Source: Endobugula sp047636495 | GTDB lineage: Bacteria; Pseudomonadota; Gammaproteobacteria; Pseudomonadales; Cellvibrionaceae | Assembly (NCBI GenBank): GCA_047636495.1 | Contig: JBLILH010000010.1 | Span: 39,645 to 103,644 of the forward strand | Reading direction: 5' to 3' | DNA length: 64,000 bases | Part shown: in pieces, positions 9,503 through 19,576 of the stretch | Position numbering within the stretch: position 1 is the first letter of the stretch | Layout: every line of letters begins with the position of its first letter | The notes under the pieces: generated by a model | Seen by the model: the letters and a program-made list of their open reading frames with translations, nothing else | What the model was told of the DNA's origin: nothing | The model's database searches: none | Translations under genes and position numbers: made by a program

Positions 9503-10258
9503 TTATGCCTTAGTTTCTGCTTCTGCGGCAGTCGCATCCACTTCAACAAACTCGTCCTTATTAGGCACGGCTTGCGTACTTGCAAGACCTTCAACGCAAG
9601 CATCAGCAACAGCAGTGACGTATAATTTAACGGCACGAATAGCATCATCATTACCGGGAATAACATAGTCAACTCCATCAGGGTTGCTATTAGTATCAAC
9701 GATACCAAATACCGGAATACCTAATTTGTTAGCTTCGTTAATCGCAATACGTTCATGATCGACATCAACAATAAATAAGGCGTCGGGCAAACCGCCCATA
9801 TCCTTAATACCACCAATAGAAAGATCTAGTTTTTCCATTGCACGGGTACGCATTAGCGCTTCTTTCTTCGTTAACTTATCGAAAGTACCGTCTTGGCTTT
9901 GCGTTTCAAATTCACGGTAGCGACGAATAGACGTACGAATAGTTTTATAGTTAGTCAACATACCACCTAACCAGCGATGGCTAACAAATGGCTGGCCTGA
10001 ACGTATAGCCTGCTCTTTAATGGTTTTTTGTGCAGCACGCTTGGTACCCACCATTAAGATTTTTTTCTTTTGCGAAGCCATTTTCTTGATTATATCAAGT
10101 GCTTCGTTAAATGCTGGAACAGTCTGTTCCAGGTTAATAATATGGATTTTGTTACGTGCGCCAAAGATATATTGATCCATCTTTGGGTTCCAGTAACGAG
10201 TTTGGTGACCAAAATGGACACCAGCTTGAAGCATATCGCGCATGCTGACTGTAGACAT
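9503..10258 (-). CDS. rpsB: 30S ribosomal protein S2
   Basis: Ribosomal protein S2, 251 residues from the ATG at 10258 (MSTVSMRDMLQAGVHFGHQ). Family landmarks include RYWNPKMDQYIFG, HRWLGGMLTNYKT and DALFIVDVDHE. The frame runs on upstream to 10348, but the AGGA ribosome-binding site and the conserved N-terminus fix the start at 10258. The acidic C-terminal tail (EVDATAAEAETKA) is usual for the group. Confidence 0.97.
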   Translation of the reverse strand: MSTVSMRDMLQAGVHFGHQTRYWNPKMDQYIFGARNKIHIINLEQTVPAFNEALDIIKKMASQKKKILMVGTKRAAQKTIKEQAIRSGQPFVSHRWLGGMLTNYKTIRTSIRRYREFETQSQDGTFDKLTKKEALMRTRAMEKLDLSIGGIKDMGGLPDALFIVDVDHERIAINEANKLGIPVFGIVDTNSNPDGVDYVIPGNDDAIRAVKLYVTAVADACVEGLASTQAVPNKDEFVEVDATAAEAETKA

Positions 10259-10360
10259 AATAATTTCCTTTCGGGTTAGGCCTCCATACACCCCGCGATC
10301 CAACCCCTTAGCAGCATAGTATAAAGCTAAGGAAGCACCCAGGAACACGTGTCGGTATAT
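10259..10360 (-). promoter_or_regulatory. rpsB leader, candidate S2 autoregulatory RNA
   Basis: The transcript ahead of rpsB can form a clear stem: 10306-10312 pairs with 10326-10332 (CCTTAGC/GCTAAGG, 13-nt loop). A GGGTTGGATCGCGGGG-like stretch and the ribosome-binding site follow. Structured rpsB leaders that bind S2 (the t44/rpsB leader of enterics) are known. Whether this fold matches that family needs a covariance-model search. Confidence 0.45.
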
Positions 10361-10704
10361 GTGTGACGTTATGTATATATATAATTTAGCAACTTCGATA
10401 TATTACGTGTAAAAATCACCCAGATATACCTGTAACCTGCTATTTTTTGCTGCTGTTCACTACTTGTAGTGTCGTTATTGATGAAATAGAGAGGTCATGA
10501 AATGCAGTTTGCATAGCCGAACATTTAGCACTCAATAACAACGGCGCGTTTTATACCACAAAGCTGACCAATCAACAAGAAATAACCTTAATATAGGTTA
10601 TAAAGCTGACTTCAGTAAAACAAGCAATATAAGTAAACTGGCTGACCTAATCGCCCGACTGGTTTACAATAGTAACTATTCACACCAACAGAAGATGACT
10701 TTTT
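10361..10704. other. Divergent intergenic region rpsB / map
   Basis: No gene is seen. The stretch is AT-rich and must hold the promoter of the rpsB operon (minus) and of map (plus). I could not assign -35/-10 boxes with confidence. Confidence 0.5.
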
Positions 10705-11478
10705 ATGCCTGTAACCATCAAAACACCTGAAGAAATCGAAAAAATGCGCATCGCTGGGCGTATGGCGGCAGAGGTATTAGAAATGATTGGGGAACATGTG
10801 GTAGCAGGGGTAACGACTGAAGAAATAGATCGACTTTGCCATGACCACATCGTTAACGTACAGAAAGCCATACCCGCATGCTTAGGCTACCGAGGTTTCC
10901 CCAAATCTGTTTGCACATCAGTCAATCATGTTATTTGCCACGGCATTCCTTCGGACAAGAAAAAACTTAAAAATGGTGACACTATTAACATTGATGTCAC
11001 CGTTATCTATGAAGGTTATCACGGCGACACCAGCAAAATGTATTTTATTGGCAAACCCACTCCCCATGCCGAGCGCCTAGTACATATCACCCAAGAATGC
11101 TTATATAAAGGTATCGAGCTCGTCAAGCCAGGTACTCGATTAGGCGATATTGGCCACGTGATCCAACAGTATGCTGAAGCCAACCATTACACAGTGGTAA
11201 GGGAATATTGCGGCCACGGTATTGGCGACACTTTCCATGAAGAGCCACAGGTACTTCATTACGGTAAACCCAACACCGGTATGACACTCAAGGAAGGCAT
11301 GTGTTTCACCATAGAACCGATGGTGAATGCCGGTAAAGCGCAAACCAAACTTAAAAATGATGGCTGGACGGTAGAAACCAAAGATGGACGCTTGTCTGCT
11401 CAATGGGAGCATACCTTGCTAGTGACCTCTACTGGCGTTGAAGTGTTGACCGCACGAAAGGAAGAGTCCTTCAACTAA
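10705..11478 (+). CDS. map: Type I methionine aminopeptidase
   Basis: Removes the initiator methionine from nascent proteins. The 257-residue protein has the pita-bread fold and its metal ligands in order: the two Asp of NIDVTVIYEGYHGDTS, the His of GHGIGDTFHEEP, the Glu of FTIEPM and the Glu of QWEHT. It diverges from rpsB, a common bacterial arrangement, and is followed by glnD on the same strand after about 160 bp. Confidence 0.97.
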   Translation: MPVTIKTPEEIEKMRIAGRMAAEVLEMIGEHVVAGVTTEEIDRLCHDHIVNVQKAIPACLGYRGFPKSVCTSVNHVICHGIPSDKKKLKNGDTINIDVTVIYEGYHGDTSKMYFIGKPTPHAERLVHITQECLYKGIELVKPGTRLGDIGHVIQQYAEANHYTVVREYCGHGIGDTFHEEPQVLHYGKPNTGMTLKEGMCFTIEPMVNAGKAQTKLKNDGWTVETKDGRLSAQWEHTLLVTSTGVEVLTARKEESFN

Positions 11479-11640
11479 CCCTCCCCCTTTGTTGGTGCCG
11501 AGCTAAGGATATCACCCACCATAGAGTTGATGCTAGGCTGCTACAGATGGCGCCTTGAACGTCTTTTTTATTACCGCCTCTTTCGTTATACCGAGCCGTA
11601 CTCGATATCTATTTCATCACCCACAATATAAGTAGCAACA

Positions 11641-14370
11641 ATGATGACTCGACCCACTACCGCCACCATCCCCGCTTTTCAGCAAGCAATTTTTGGTTTT
11701 GATGGGAAGGCCTTTGGGCGCGTTCTTACAAATGCCAGTAACGTCATCACTCCTTTTAAAGATGCAATAGAAGCCATTGACCAGCATTTGAATATGCGCT
11801 TTCACGAAGGGGAAAATATACGTGAGCTAATCCATGCCCGTGCACGCATGACCGACTGTCTTGTTCACTATGCGTGGCATCAGTTTACGTGGGATGAAGG
11901 CATTAGTCTTATCGCAGTGGGTGGCTATGGTCGCGGCGAACTTCATCCAAAATCAGATATCGACATATTGGTATTAATGGAAAACAAGTGCGCTAAAATA
12001 CACTCACAAAATATTGAGCAACTACTGACACTACTATGGGATATCGGTCTAGATATTGGCCATAGCGTGCGTACACTTGACGAATGTATTAGTATCGCCA
12101 AAGAAGATATTACTGTTGCCACCAACTTGATGGAGGCACGCACTTTACAAGGTCACACTGAGTTACTAGACAAGTTAGCTGAAAAAACTGCGCCGGCTTA
12201 CATGTGGGCAAACAATGCATTCTTTCTTGCCAAAATGGACGAGCAAGACAAGCGCCACGAAAAATATAACGATATTGATTACAACTTAGAACCTAATATC
12301 AAAAACGCACCTGGCGGCCTCAGAGATATTCAAACGATCAAGTGGGTAGCTAAACGTTTTTTTAATGTCAACACTTTCGAAAAACTCAACCAAACCGGTT
12401 TATTTACCGAAAAAGAATACGCCATACTACGTGATGGAGAAGATTTTTTATGGCGGGTACGTTATGGCCTGCATCTATTGGCAAAGCGCCCAGAAGAACG
12501 TTTACTGTTTGGATATCAAAGCGAGCTCGCCACTCTGTTCGGCTATCAAGATACCGACGAAGCATTAGCCATTGAACAATTTATGCATCGGTATTATCGA
12601 GTCGTACTCGCATTACGCGAGCTCAATGATGTCCTGCTGCAGTTTCTCGATGAAGCCATTGTTAAGCTCAATCAGCCCACAGAAATCACACCAATCAACG
12701 AACGCTTCCAATTGCATAATAACTATATCGAAGTGACTCAGGTTAATGTTTTTATTGACTCCCCTTCGGCGTTATTAGAAATTTTTGTGTTATTGGCCAA
12801 ACATAAAAATATCATCGGCATACGTGCATTAACTATTCGGCTCATTAGGGAGAGTCGTTACCTAATTGATGATACGTTCTCTCACGACCCTATCAACAAC
12901 CAATTATTTATGGAGCTATTGTGCTCACCCCACCGTCTGGTAACACAACTTAAGCGCATGGTACGTTACGGGGTGCTAGGTCTTTATTTGCCAGAGTTCG
13001 GCAGAATTATCGGACAAATGCAACATGACTTATTTCATATTTATACCGTAGATGCGCATACGTTAAATGTAATCCGTTTTATGCGGCAGTTTTTGCTGCA
13101 ACACAACAGCGCCAAATTCCCTTTAGCGTGTGAGATCATCAAACGTATTAATAATCTTAAATTGTTATATAGCGCTGGCTTATATCATGACATTGCTAAA
13201 GGCCGTGGCGGCGACCACTCTACACTAGGGGCAGTGGATGTCACGCGATTCTGTTTGCAACATAATTTTACTGCTCGCGAAGCCCGCACGGCTGCGTTTC
13301 TGGTTGAAAACCATCTACTGATGTCATCAGTATCGCAAAAACAAGATTTATCCGACCCGCAAGTTATCCACGAATTTGCATTGACGGTTGGCGACCAAAC
13401 TCGTTTAGATTACTTATATGTTCTCACCGTTGCGGATATGAATGCGACTAACCCAGACATTTGGAATAGTTGGCGTGCATGCCTAATGAGCGAACTATAT
13501 GTGCAAACAAAACGTGCCCTACGCCGAGGTCTGGAAAACCCTGTCGATAAGCAAGAGCTTATCGACGACACCCAAACAGCCGCGATGAAACAACTATTAG
13601 AAACAGGCAAAGTAAACGAACAAGCCGCTTGGGAGCTTTGGCAAACAGTCACCGAAGATTATTTTTTGCGTGAAACCGCAAGAGATATAGCATGGCATAC
13701 CGAGGCCATCCTAACGCATCCAGATCCAGAAAAGCCGCTGGTTATTATTTCCGACTCATCCATTCAAGGCGAACATGCAGTCACCCAAATATTTATTCGT
13801 GCAAAACTCAAACAAAATATTTTTGCCGCGACTACCACCACACTAGATCAGCTCAATTTAAATATTCAAAGCGCACAGATTCATAGCGCCACCTCTGCGG
13901 GCTACACCATGGATACATTCTATGTGCTCGATCAAGATGACCTGCCAATTGGTAGCAATCCAGAAATTACTGCGCAAATCATTGATTTATTACTGGAAGA
14001 ATTTTCTATCGCTGATGAATATGGTGAAATTATTAAGCGTCGCATTCCACGACAACTCAAACATTTTTCATCACCGACTCGCACCATCATTCATAACGAC
14101 ATATCCAATGAACACACGGTACTCGAAGTCATCAGCCCTGATCGCCCTGGATTTTTAGCACGACTTGCACGTGTTTTTGTGGAATACAATATTGAGCTTG
14201 TTACCGCAAAAATCACTACTTTAGGTGAGCGTGTAGAAGATATTTTCTTTATTACCGATCTCCAAGGCAGTCCACTCAGCGATCCTGCTTTATGCGAACG
14301 GTTACAACATGCTATCTGCACACAGCTAGATGCCAAACATATTGACAAAATAGTAAGTGAACAATTATGA
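11641..14370 (+). CDS. glnD: [Protein-PII] uridylyltransferase / uridylyl-removing enzyme
   Basis: Bifunctional nitrogen sensor that uridylylates and deuridylylates PII according to glutamine level. The 909 residues show the nucleotidyltransferase domain (GGYGRGELHPKSDIDIL near residue 105), then an HD domain (LYHDIAKGRGGDHS near 515), and two C-terminal ACT domains (the last starting near VLEVISPDRPGFLARLARVF). All key motifs are intact. Its stop overlaps the dapC start by four bases. Confidence 0.97.
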   Translation: MMTRPTTATIPAFQQAIFGFDGKAFGRVLTNASNVITPFKDAIEAIDQHLNMRFHEGENIRELIHARARMTDCLVHYAWHQFTWDEGISLIAVGGYGRGELHPKSDIDILVLMENKCAKIHSQNIEQLLTLLWDIGLDIGHSVRTLDECISIAKEDITVATNLMEARTLQGHTELLDKLAEKTAPAYMWANNAFFLAKMDEQDKRHEKYNDIDYNLEPNIKNAPGGLRDIQTIKWVAKRFFNVNTFEKLNQTGLFTEKEYAILRDGEDFLWRVRYGLHLLAKRPEERLLFGYQSELATLFGYQDTDEALAIEQFMHRYYRVVLALRELNDVLLQFLDEAIVKLNQPTEITPINERFQLHNNYIEVTQVNVFIDSPSALLEIFVLLAKHKNIIGIRALTIRLIRESRYLIDDTFSHDPINNQLFMELLCSPHRLVTQLKRMVRYGVLGLYLPEFGRIIGQMQHDLFHIYTVDAHTLNVIRFMRQFLLQHNSAKFPLACEIIKRINNLKLLYSAGLYHDIAKGRGGDHSTLGAVDVTRFCLQHNFTAREARTAAFLVENHLLMSSVSQKQDLSDPQVIHEFALTVGDQTRLDYLYVLTVADMNATNPDIWNSWRACLMSELYVQTKRALRRGLENPVDKQELIDDTQTAAMKQLLETGKVNEQAAWELWQTVTEDYFLRETARDIAWHTEAILTHPDPEKPLVIISDSSIQGEHAVTQIFIRAKLKQNIFAATTTTLDQLNLNIQSAQIHSATSAGYTMDTFYVLDQDDLPIGSNPEITAQIIDLLLEEFSIADEYGEIIKRRIPRQLKHFSSPTRTIIHNDISNEHTVLEVISPDRPGFLARLARVFVEYNIELVTAKITTLGERVEDIFFITDLQGSPLSDPALCERLQHAICTQLDAKHIDKIVSEQL

Positions 14371-15584
14371 CACACCCTTATTTATCTCAGCTCCACCCTT
14401 ACCCTTTTGAAAAACTCAATAAAATTAAAAGTGAGCTAACACCGCCTGCGCATTTATCGCATATTTCTTTATCCATAGGGGAGCCAAAACATTCACCGCC
14501 TCAGTTTGTGCTCGACGAGTTGACGAATAACATCCAGCACATATCGTCATACCCTACCACTAAAGGCACCGATGATTTACGCCAAACTATTAGTGATTGG
14601 GCGACGCAGCGTTTTGCATTAACCAGAAACAGCCTGAGCGCAGACAAACATATTTTGCCCGTTAACGGGACTAGAGAAGCTCTATTTTCTTTTACGCAAG
14701 CAGTCATCAACACGAACGCGTCACCTAATAAAAAACCACTAGTGATTTCACCTAACCCGTTTTACCAAATTTACGAAGGCGCGAGCATTTTAGCCGGAGC
14801 AGAACTTAAATTACTTAACTGCCTTGAACAAAATAATTACCTGCCTGACTTTAGCGAAGTCACCGACGCCGAATGGCAACGCTGCCAATTATTATTTTTG
14901 TGCTCACCAGGTAACCCAACGGGCCAACTGATCAGCAGCAAACAATATCAAGCATTAATCACTCTAGCTGAGCGTCACGACTTTGTGATTGCCAGTGACG
15001 AATGCTACTCCGAACTCTATTGTGACGAGCAATCGCCACCTGTCGGCTTGCTGCAAGCTTGTGCAAAAATGGGCAGGGATAGTTACGAACGTTGCGTGGT
15101 ATTCCACAGCTTATCTAAACGCTCCAATCTGCCTGGCTTGCGTTCGGGTTTTGTGGCTGGCGATCAAACATTGATTCAACAATTTTTGCTTTATCGCACC
15201 TACCATGGCTGCGCTATGTCAGTACCTACACAACTAGCCAGCATTAGCGCATGGCAAGACGAGCAACACGTAGTAGAAAACCGTCGTCAATACCGTGAAA
15301 AATATCGCTTATTTAAGGAAACCCTTGATGGCGTATGGAACATTCAGCAACCACCTGCGAGCTTTTATTTATGGGCAAAAACGCCTATTGATGATGTGCT
15401 TTTCATGAAAAAGCTCTTTGGTGAACAACATATCACCGTATTACCCGGACGCTTTTTAAGCCGTGATAATAACGGTGTTAACCCTGGCGAAAACCATATA
15501 CGTATGGCCTTGGTGGCATCGGTTGAAGAATGCAGAGAAGCCGCATTACGCTTAAAAACATTTATGCTATCGCTGAACACATGA
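14367..15584 (+). CDS. dapC: Succinyldiaminopimelate transaminase
   Basis: PLP enzyme of the succinylase route to meso-diaminopimelate and lysine. It is a 405-residue class I aminotransferase; SPGNPTGQ and the PLP-lysine segment HSLSKRSNLPGLRSGF are present. Fold-type I aminotransferases are hard to separate by sequence, but the neighbours (glnD before; arsC-like, dapD and dapE after) are the standard context of DapC in this class. The ATG overlaps the glnD stop. Confidence 0.9.
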   Translation: MTHPYLSQLHPYPFEKLNKIKSELTPPAHLSHISLSIGEPKHSPPQFVLDELTNNIQHISSYPTTKGTDDLRQTISDWATQRFALTRNSLSADKHILPVNGTREALFSFTQAVINTNASPNKKPLVISPNPFYQIYEGASILAGAELKLLNCLEQNNYLPDFSEVTDAEWQRCQLLFLCSPGNPTGQLISSKQYQALITLAERHDFVIASDECYSELYCDEQSPPVGLLQACAKMGRDSYERCVVFHSLSKRSNLPGLRSGFVAGDQTLIQQFLLYRTYHGCAMSVPTQLASISAWQDEQHVVENRRQYREKYRLFKETLDGVWNIQQPPASFYLWAKTPIDDVLFMKKLFGEQHITVLPGRFLSRDNNGVNPGENHIRMALVASVEECREAALRLKTFMLSLNT

Positions 15585-15704
15585 TATGTAGCTAATGACC
15601 GGTGAAACACTCCTCATAACGAACAGTGTTTTTAACTGACCCTAAATCCATTTTTTAACAGCGATTAATTTAAGACTTCCAACTCACATTTACATCTAAA
15701 CACT

Positions 15705-16358
15705 ATGCTGAAAAAAGAACGTGCCGCCTACATCCACGATACCCTAGAATTACTCTACCCAGATCCACCGATTCCACTGGATCATAAAGATCCTTACACC
15801 TTATTAGTCGCCGTTTTATTATCCGCGCAGTGTACCGATGAACGCGTCAATAGGATTACACCGCACCTGTGGACACTAGCCGATAACCCGTTCGACATGG
15901 CAAAAGTACCCGTCGAAAAGATCAAAGCAGTGATTCGTCCTTGTGGACTTTCGCCACAAAAATCCAAAGCGATTTCGGCGTTATCGCAAATGCTCGTCGA
16001 CAACTACAATGGCGAAGTCCCCATAGACATAGACGCTTTAGAAACGTTACCTGGTGTCGGCCACAAAACCGCCAGCGTCGTCATGTCACAAGCATTCGAT
16101 GTCCCCGCCTTTGCTGTCGACACCCATATTCATCGACTCGCCCAGCGCTGGGGCTTAACCAACGGCCGCAATGTAGTGCAAACCGAAAAAGACCTCAAAC
16201 GCCTCTTCCCTAAAAACTGTTGGAATAAAATACACGTACAAATTATCTATTATGCTCGGGAATACTGCACCGCAAGAACTTGCTACGGTCTCACTTGCCG
16301 CATTTGCACCACGTGTTACCCTAATCGAAAAAAACCTAAAGTTGCTCTAAAACCTTAA
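15705..16358 (+). CDS. nth: Endonuclease III with atypical cysteine cluster
   Basis: DNA glycosylase/AP-lyase for oxidised pyrimidines. The 217-residue HhH-GPD protein has LPGVGHKTA with the catalytic Lys near residue 120 and VDTHIHRL with the catalytic Asp near 138. The C-terminal Fe-S loop is unusual. The textbook spacing is C-x6-C-x2-C-x5-C; here five cysteines are spaced C-x4-C-x4-C-x2-C-x2-C (YCTARTCYGLTCRICTTCYP). It may still bind a cluster with different ligands. It is inserted between dapC and the arsC-like gene. Confidence 0.9.
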   Translation: MLKKERAAYIHDTLELLYPDPPIPLDHKDPYTLLVAVLLSAQCTDERVNRITPHLWTLADNPFDMAKVPVEKIKAVIRPCGLSPQKSKAISALSQMLVDNYNGEVPIDIDALETLPGVGHKTASVVMSQAFDVPAFAVDTHIHRLAQRWGLTNGRNVVQTEKDLKRLFPKNCWNKIHVQIIYYAREYCTARTCYGLTCRICTTCYPNRKKPKVALKP

Positions 16359-16482
16359 AATATGCCGGGATGACTGGATGACATTCTCACTCAGTGCAAC
16401 ACCTGTTATAATTTAACATCTTAACTATCGCGCAACTAATCACCTTCTAGATAAACGTCTAGATCATCCTAGAGATTGCATT

Positions 16483-16833
16483 ATGACCACCCTATTTGGT
16501 ATTAAAAATTGCGATACGGTAAAGAAGGCACGACGTTGGTTAGACGCTAAAAAAGTGGATTACCAGTTCCATGATTTTCGCGACGACGGCTTAACCGAAG
16601 CGCAAGTACAAAAATGGATAGATACCATCGGCCTAGGCACTTTGGTGAACAAGCGTAGCACCGCATGGAAAACGCTATCCAATACCGAAAAGCAACAGAT
16701 CACCAGCCATTATGTGTATGTAGCAGCCATAATAGTAGAACACCCCACCTTAATTAAACGCCCGTTGTTAGAAAACAATGGCGAGGCAACAGTGGGGTTT
16801 AGCGAAGCGAGCTACAACGATATTTTTTCATAG
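16483..16833 (+). CDS. ArsC/Spx-family small protein (YffB type)
   Basis: A 116-residue thioredoxin-fold protein of the ArsC/Spx/YffB group. It has a single N-terminal cysteine in IKNCDTVKKARRWL and the LVNKRSTAW and IKRPLL segments typical of the group. A gene of this type almost always precedes dapD in gammaproteobacteria, as here. The biochemical role is not established; nothing suggests arsenate resistance. Confidence 0.88.
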   Translation: MTTLFGIKNCDTVKKARRWLDAKKVDYQFHDFRDDGLTEAQVQKWIDTIGLGTLVNKRSTAWKTLSNTEKQQITSHYVYVAAIIVEHPTLIKRPLLENNGEATVGFSEASYNDIFS

Positions 16834-16959
16834 CATTTGATGGTACTGCGGTCAAACCATCGACAATAGAAAAACAATTTTCAACAATATAAATTTAACG
16901 AACAGATAGTGAGTGAATAGAAACTTCATGAATAACGTCACAATCAACAGGATCACCCC

Positions 16960-17994
16960 ATGACAGATTTTTACAGCATCGGCCTCGGCGTCGGCACACA
17001 GAACATGCAGCAACAATGGTTAGATGTATTCTATGCTGCTCCCCTACTCAACCCATCAATCAGTATTGTTGATGCGATCAAAAGCGCTAGCGACTACACC
17101 GGCGGCAACCAAGCTGTTTCCGTTAGCCAGCATCAAATGGCCGCTATTGCGACCGTACTGTCTGATGCGGGCGAAATGGAGCAAGCGAATTTAGCCGCAA
17201 CGCTTTCTATTAGCGAGCAGCCTTTAGTCGTCACCTTACTTGAAACTGACGACGCGCCAAGCTCGGTTCCAGAAGGCTATTTAAAGCTGCATTTATTATC
17301 TCATCGCCTAGCACAGCCACACGGCACTAACTTAACGGGCTTGTTTGGCGTACTACCTAATGTGGCATGGACCAATAAAGGCGCTATCGATATTACTGAA
17401 CTCGCCGATCGTCAGCTAGATGCACGCTTAAAAGGTGAATTATTAACCGTCGACTGCGTCGATAAATTCCCTAAAATGACTAACTACGTGGTGCCGAGCG
17501 GCGTACGTATTGCCCATACCGCACGCGTACGCTTAGGCGCGCATATCGGTGAAGGCACGACCATCATGCACGAAGGGTTTGTTAATTTTAATGCGGGCAC
17601 ATTAGGTACCAGTATGGTCGAAGGCCGAATTTCTGCAGGCGTTGTGGTAGGTGCAGGTTCGGATCTTGGCGGTGGCAGCTCAACCATGGGCACACTATCT
17701 GGCGGCGGCAACATTATCATTTCAGTCGGCAAAGAATCCTTACTCGGTGCAAACTCTGGCATTGGTATTCCACTAGGCGATCGTTGTACCGTAGAGTCTG
17801 GCTTATACATCACCGCAGGTACGAAAGTGAACTTGCTAGACGACGCTGGCAAGTTAGTGCAAGTGATTAAAGCTCGTGATTTATCCAGTAAAAGCGATTT
17901 ACTCTTCCGCCGTAACTCCATCAGCGGCGCAGTAGAATGCATTGCTAACCAATCATCCGTTGCCCTAAACGAAGAACTACACGCGAATAATTAA
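16960..17994 (+). CDS. dapD: Tetrahydrodipicolinate N-succinyltransferase (long form)
   Basis: Adds a succinyl group from succinyl-CoA to tetrahydrodipicolinate, opening the succinylase branch of lysine/DAP synthesis. At 344 residues it is the long, Pseudomonas-type DapD. A left-handed beta-helix of hexapeptide repeats covers roughly residues 185-275 (for example IAHTARVRLGAHIGEG, then GGSSTMGTLSGGG). Its last base is the first base of dapE (TAATG), so the two are coupled. Confidence 0.95.
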   Translation: MTDFYSIGLGVGTQNMQQQWLDVFYAAPLLNPSISIVDAIKSASDYTGGNQAVSVSQHQMAAIATVLSDAGEMEQANLAATLSISEQPLVVTLLETDDAPSSVPEGYLKLHLLSHRLAQPHGTNLTGLFGVLPNVAWTNKGAIDITELADRQLDARLKGELLTVDCVDKFPKMTNYVVPSGVRIAHTARVRLGAHIGEGTTIMHEGFVNFNAGTLGTSMVEGRISAGVVVGAGSDLGGGSSTMGTLSGGGNIIISVGKESLLGANSGIGIPLGDRCTVESGLYITAGTKVNLLDDAGKLVQVIKARDLSSKSDLLFRRNSISGAVECIANQSSVALNEELHANN

Positions 17995-19172
17995 TGACTA
18001 CTTCAACCTTACCGCCAACAACACCATCAGCCCTATCACCCACACTGCAATTAGCCTGTGATTTAATCGCGCGTCCGTCGGTTACCCCCGACGACGCCGG
18101 CTGCCAACCTCTGATGATCGCACGCTTAGAAGCCATTGGTTTTCATTGCGAGACATTAACCTTCGACGAAGGCGGTATTCCCATTAAAAACTTATGGGCA
18201 ACTCGTGGTGATAGCGGCCCTATTTTATGTTTTGCTGGCCACACCGATGTTGTGCCCACTGGCCCTGAAGCCGACTGGCAAATACCACCGTTTGCGCCCA
18301 CCCTCAAAGACGGCATGTTGTATGGCCGTGGTGCAGCAGACATGAAAGGCAGCCTTGCCTCGATGGTCGTCGCTTGTGAAGACTTTGTTGCCGCACACCC
18401 CAATCACTCTGGTCGCATTGCCTTCTTAATCACTGCCGATGAAGAAGGCCCCGCCATAGACGGCACAGTGAAAGTGATTAAACACTTACAAGACGAAGGT
18501 ACGCATATTGATTGGTGTATCGTGGGCGAACCCTCAAGCACTAGCAAAGTCGGCGACACCATTAAAAATGGCCGCCGCGGCTCTTTAGGCGCATGGCTCA
18601 CCATCAACGGTAAACAAGGCCATGTGGCGTACCCGCAGCTTGCTGACAACCCCATCCATCGCATTGCACCTGCATTAGCAGAACTGACCAACGAGCACTG
18701 GGATAACGGCAACGATTCTTTCCCAGCTACCAGTTTTCAAGTGTCCAACTTTAATAGCGGCACGGGAGCAACCAATGTCATTCCGGGTAAAGTAGATATC
18801 ATTTGTAACTTCCGCTTTTCTACCGAAGTCACGGCCAAAGAACTTCAGCTACGTGCCGAAGCTATCTTACAAAAGCACAATCTCGACTACATCGTTGATT
18901 GGCGTTTAAGTGGCCAGCCATTCTTAACCGCCGAAGGCGAATTAGTTGATGCCGCTATCTCTGCCATTAAGAAAGTCACCGGTATACAAACCGAGCTATC
19001 GACCGCTGGCGGCACATCAGATGGGCGTTTTATCGCACCCACAGGCTCGCAAGTGGTTGAACTTGGCCCTGTTAACGCCACCATCCATCAGGTAGATGAA
19101 TGCGTACTGGCAAGCGACCTAGAAACGCTCACTACCGTTTACACCGGCATAATGGAAGAACTACTCCCATGA
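17994..19172 (+). CDS. dapE: Succinyl-diaminopimelate desuccinylase
   Basis: Zinc peptidase-family enzyme releasing LL-diaminopimelate. The 392-residue M20 protein has the metal-ligand motifs GHTDVVPTG, GRGAADMKG, the catalytic TADEEGPA and the late ELGPVNATIHQ. It starts at the A of the dapD stop. Its own stop overlaps the ATG of the moaC pseudogene (ATGA), showing that the moa genes were once part of this transcription unit. Confidence 0.96.
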   Translation: MTTSTLPPTTPSALSPTLQLACDLIARPSVTPDDAGCQPLMIARLEAIGFHCETLTFDEGGIPIKNLWATRGDSGPILCFAGHTDVVPTGPEADWQIPPFAPTLKDGMLYGRGAADMKGSLASMVVACEDFVAAHPNHSGRIAFLITADEEGPAIDGTVKVIKHLQDEGTHIDWCIVGEPSSTSKVGDTIKNGRRGSLGAWLTINGKQGHVAYPQLADNPIHRIAPALAELTNEHWDNGNDSFPATSFQVSNFNSGTGATNVIPGKVDIICNFRFSTEVTAKELQLRAEAILQKHNLDYIVDWRLSGQPFLTAEGELVDAAISAIKKVTGIQTELSTAGGTSDGRFIAPTGSQVVELGPVNATIHQVDECVLASDLETLTTVYTGIMEELLP

Positions 19173-19576
19173 ACGAACTGACTCACATCAACTAAGACGG
19201 CAACGCCCACATGGTTGATGTGAGTGGCAAAGCCATTACCGCACGTATTGCCGGTATTCAAGCCGCAAAAAAATGCGCCGACCTTATTCACTTATGTCAC
19301 TCACTGGCGCTCGCCAGCGTTCGTGTAAAGCTAACACCGAACATTGCACGGTAACGAGTGGATATCGAAACATCTTGTAAGTTAGATGGGAAGACAGGGG
19401 TAGAAATGGAAGCGCTCACTGCGGCTTCTGTTACGGCGTTAACACTTTATGATATGTGTAAAGCCGTCGATAATACCATGGTTATTAGCGGCATAAAAAT
19501 CATAGAAAAAAGCGGCGGGAAGTCAATTAGTCATACTGTTGAGAACACATTAATCATACGGTTAGTCATATTATGA
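19169..19576 (+). pseudogene. moaC: moaC pseudogene (cyclic pyranopterin monophosphate synthase)
   Basis: The conceptual translation begins MNELTHIN-stop-DGNAHMVDVSGKA and then jumps to TARIAGIQAAKKC. Compared with the known MoaC, about 34 residues that include catalytic parts are deleted in frame. A second in-frame stop follows LTPNIAR, and the conserved text resumes with GKTGVEMEALTAASV and YDMCKAV. Two nonsense codons and a deletion rule out a sequencing slip. The ATGA overlap with dapE at the start and with moaD at the end shows an intact ancestral operon. Confidence 0.93.

Noticed and set aside
10259..10348. N-terminal extension of rpsB
   Set aside because: Lies in the leader with its hairpin; the conserved S2 start and the ribosome-binding site place the ATG at 10258.
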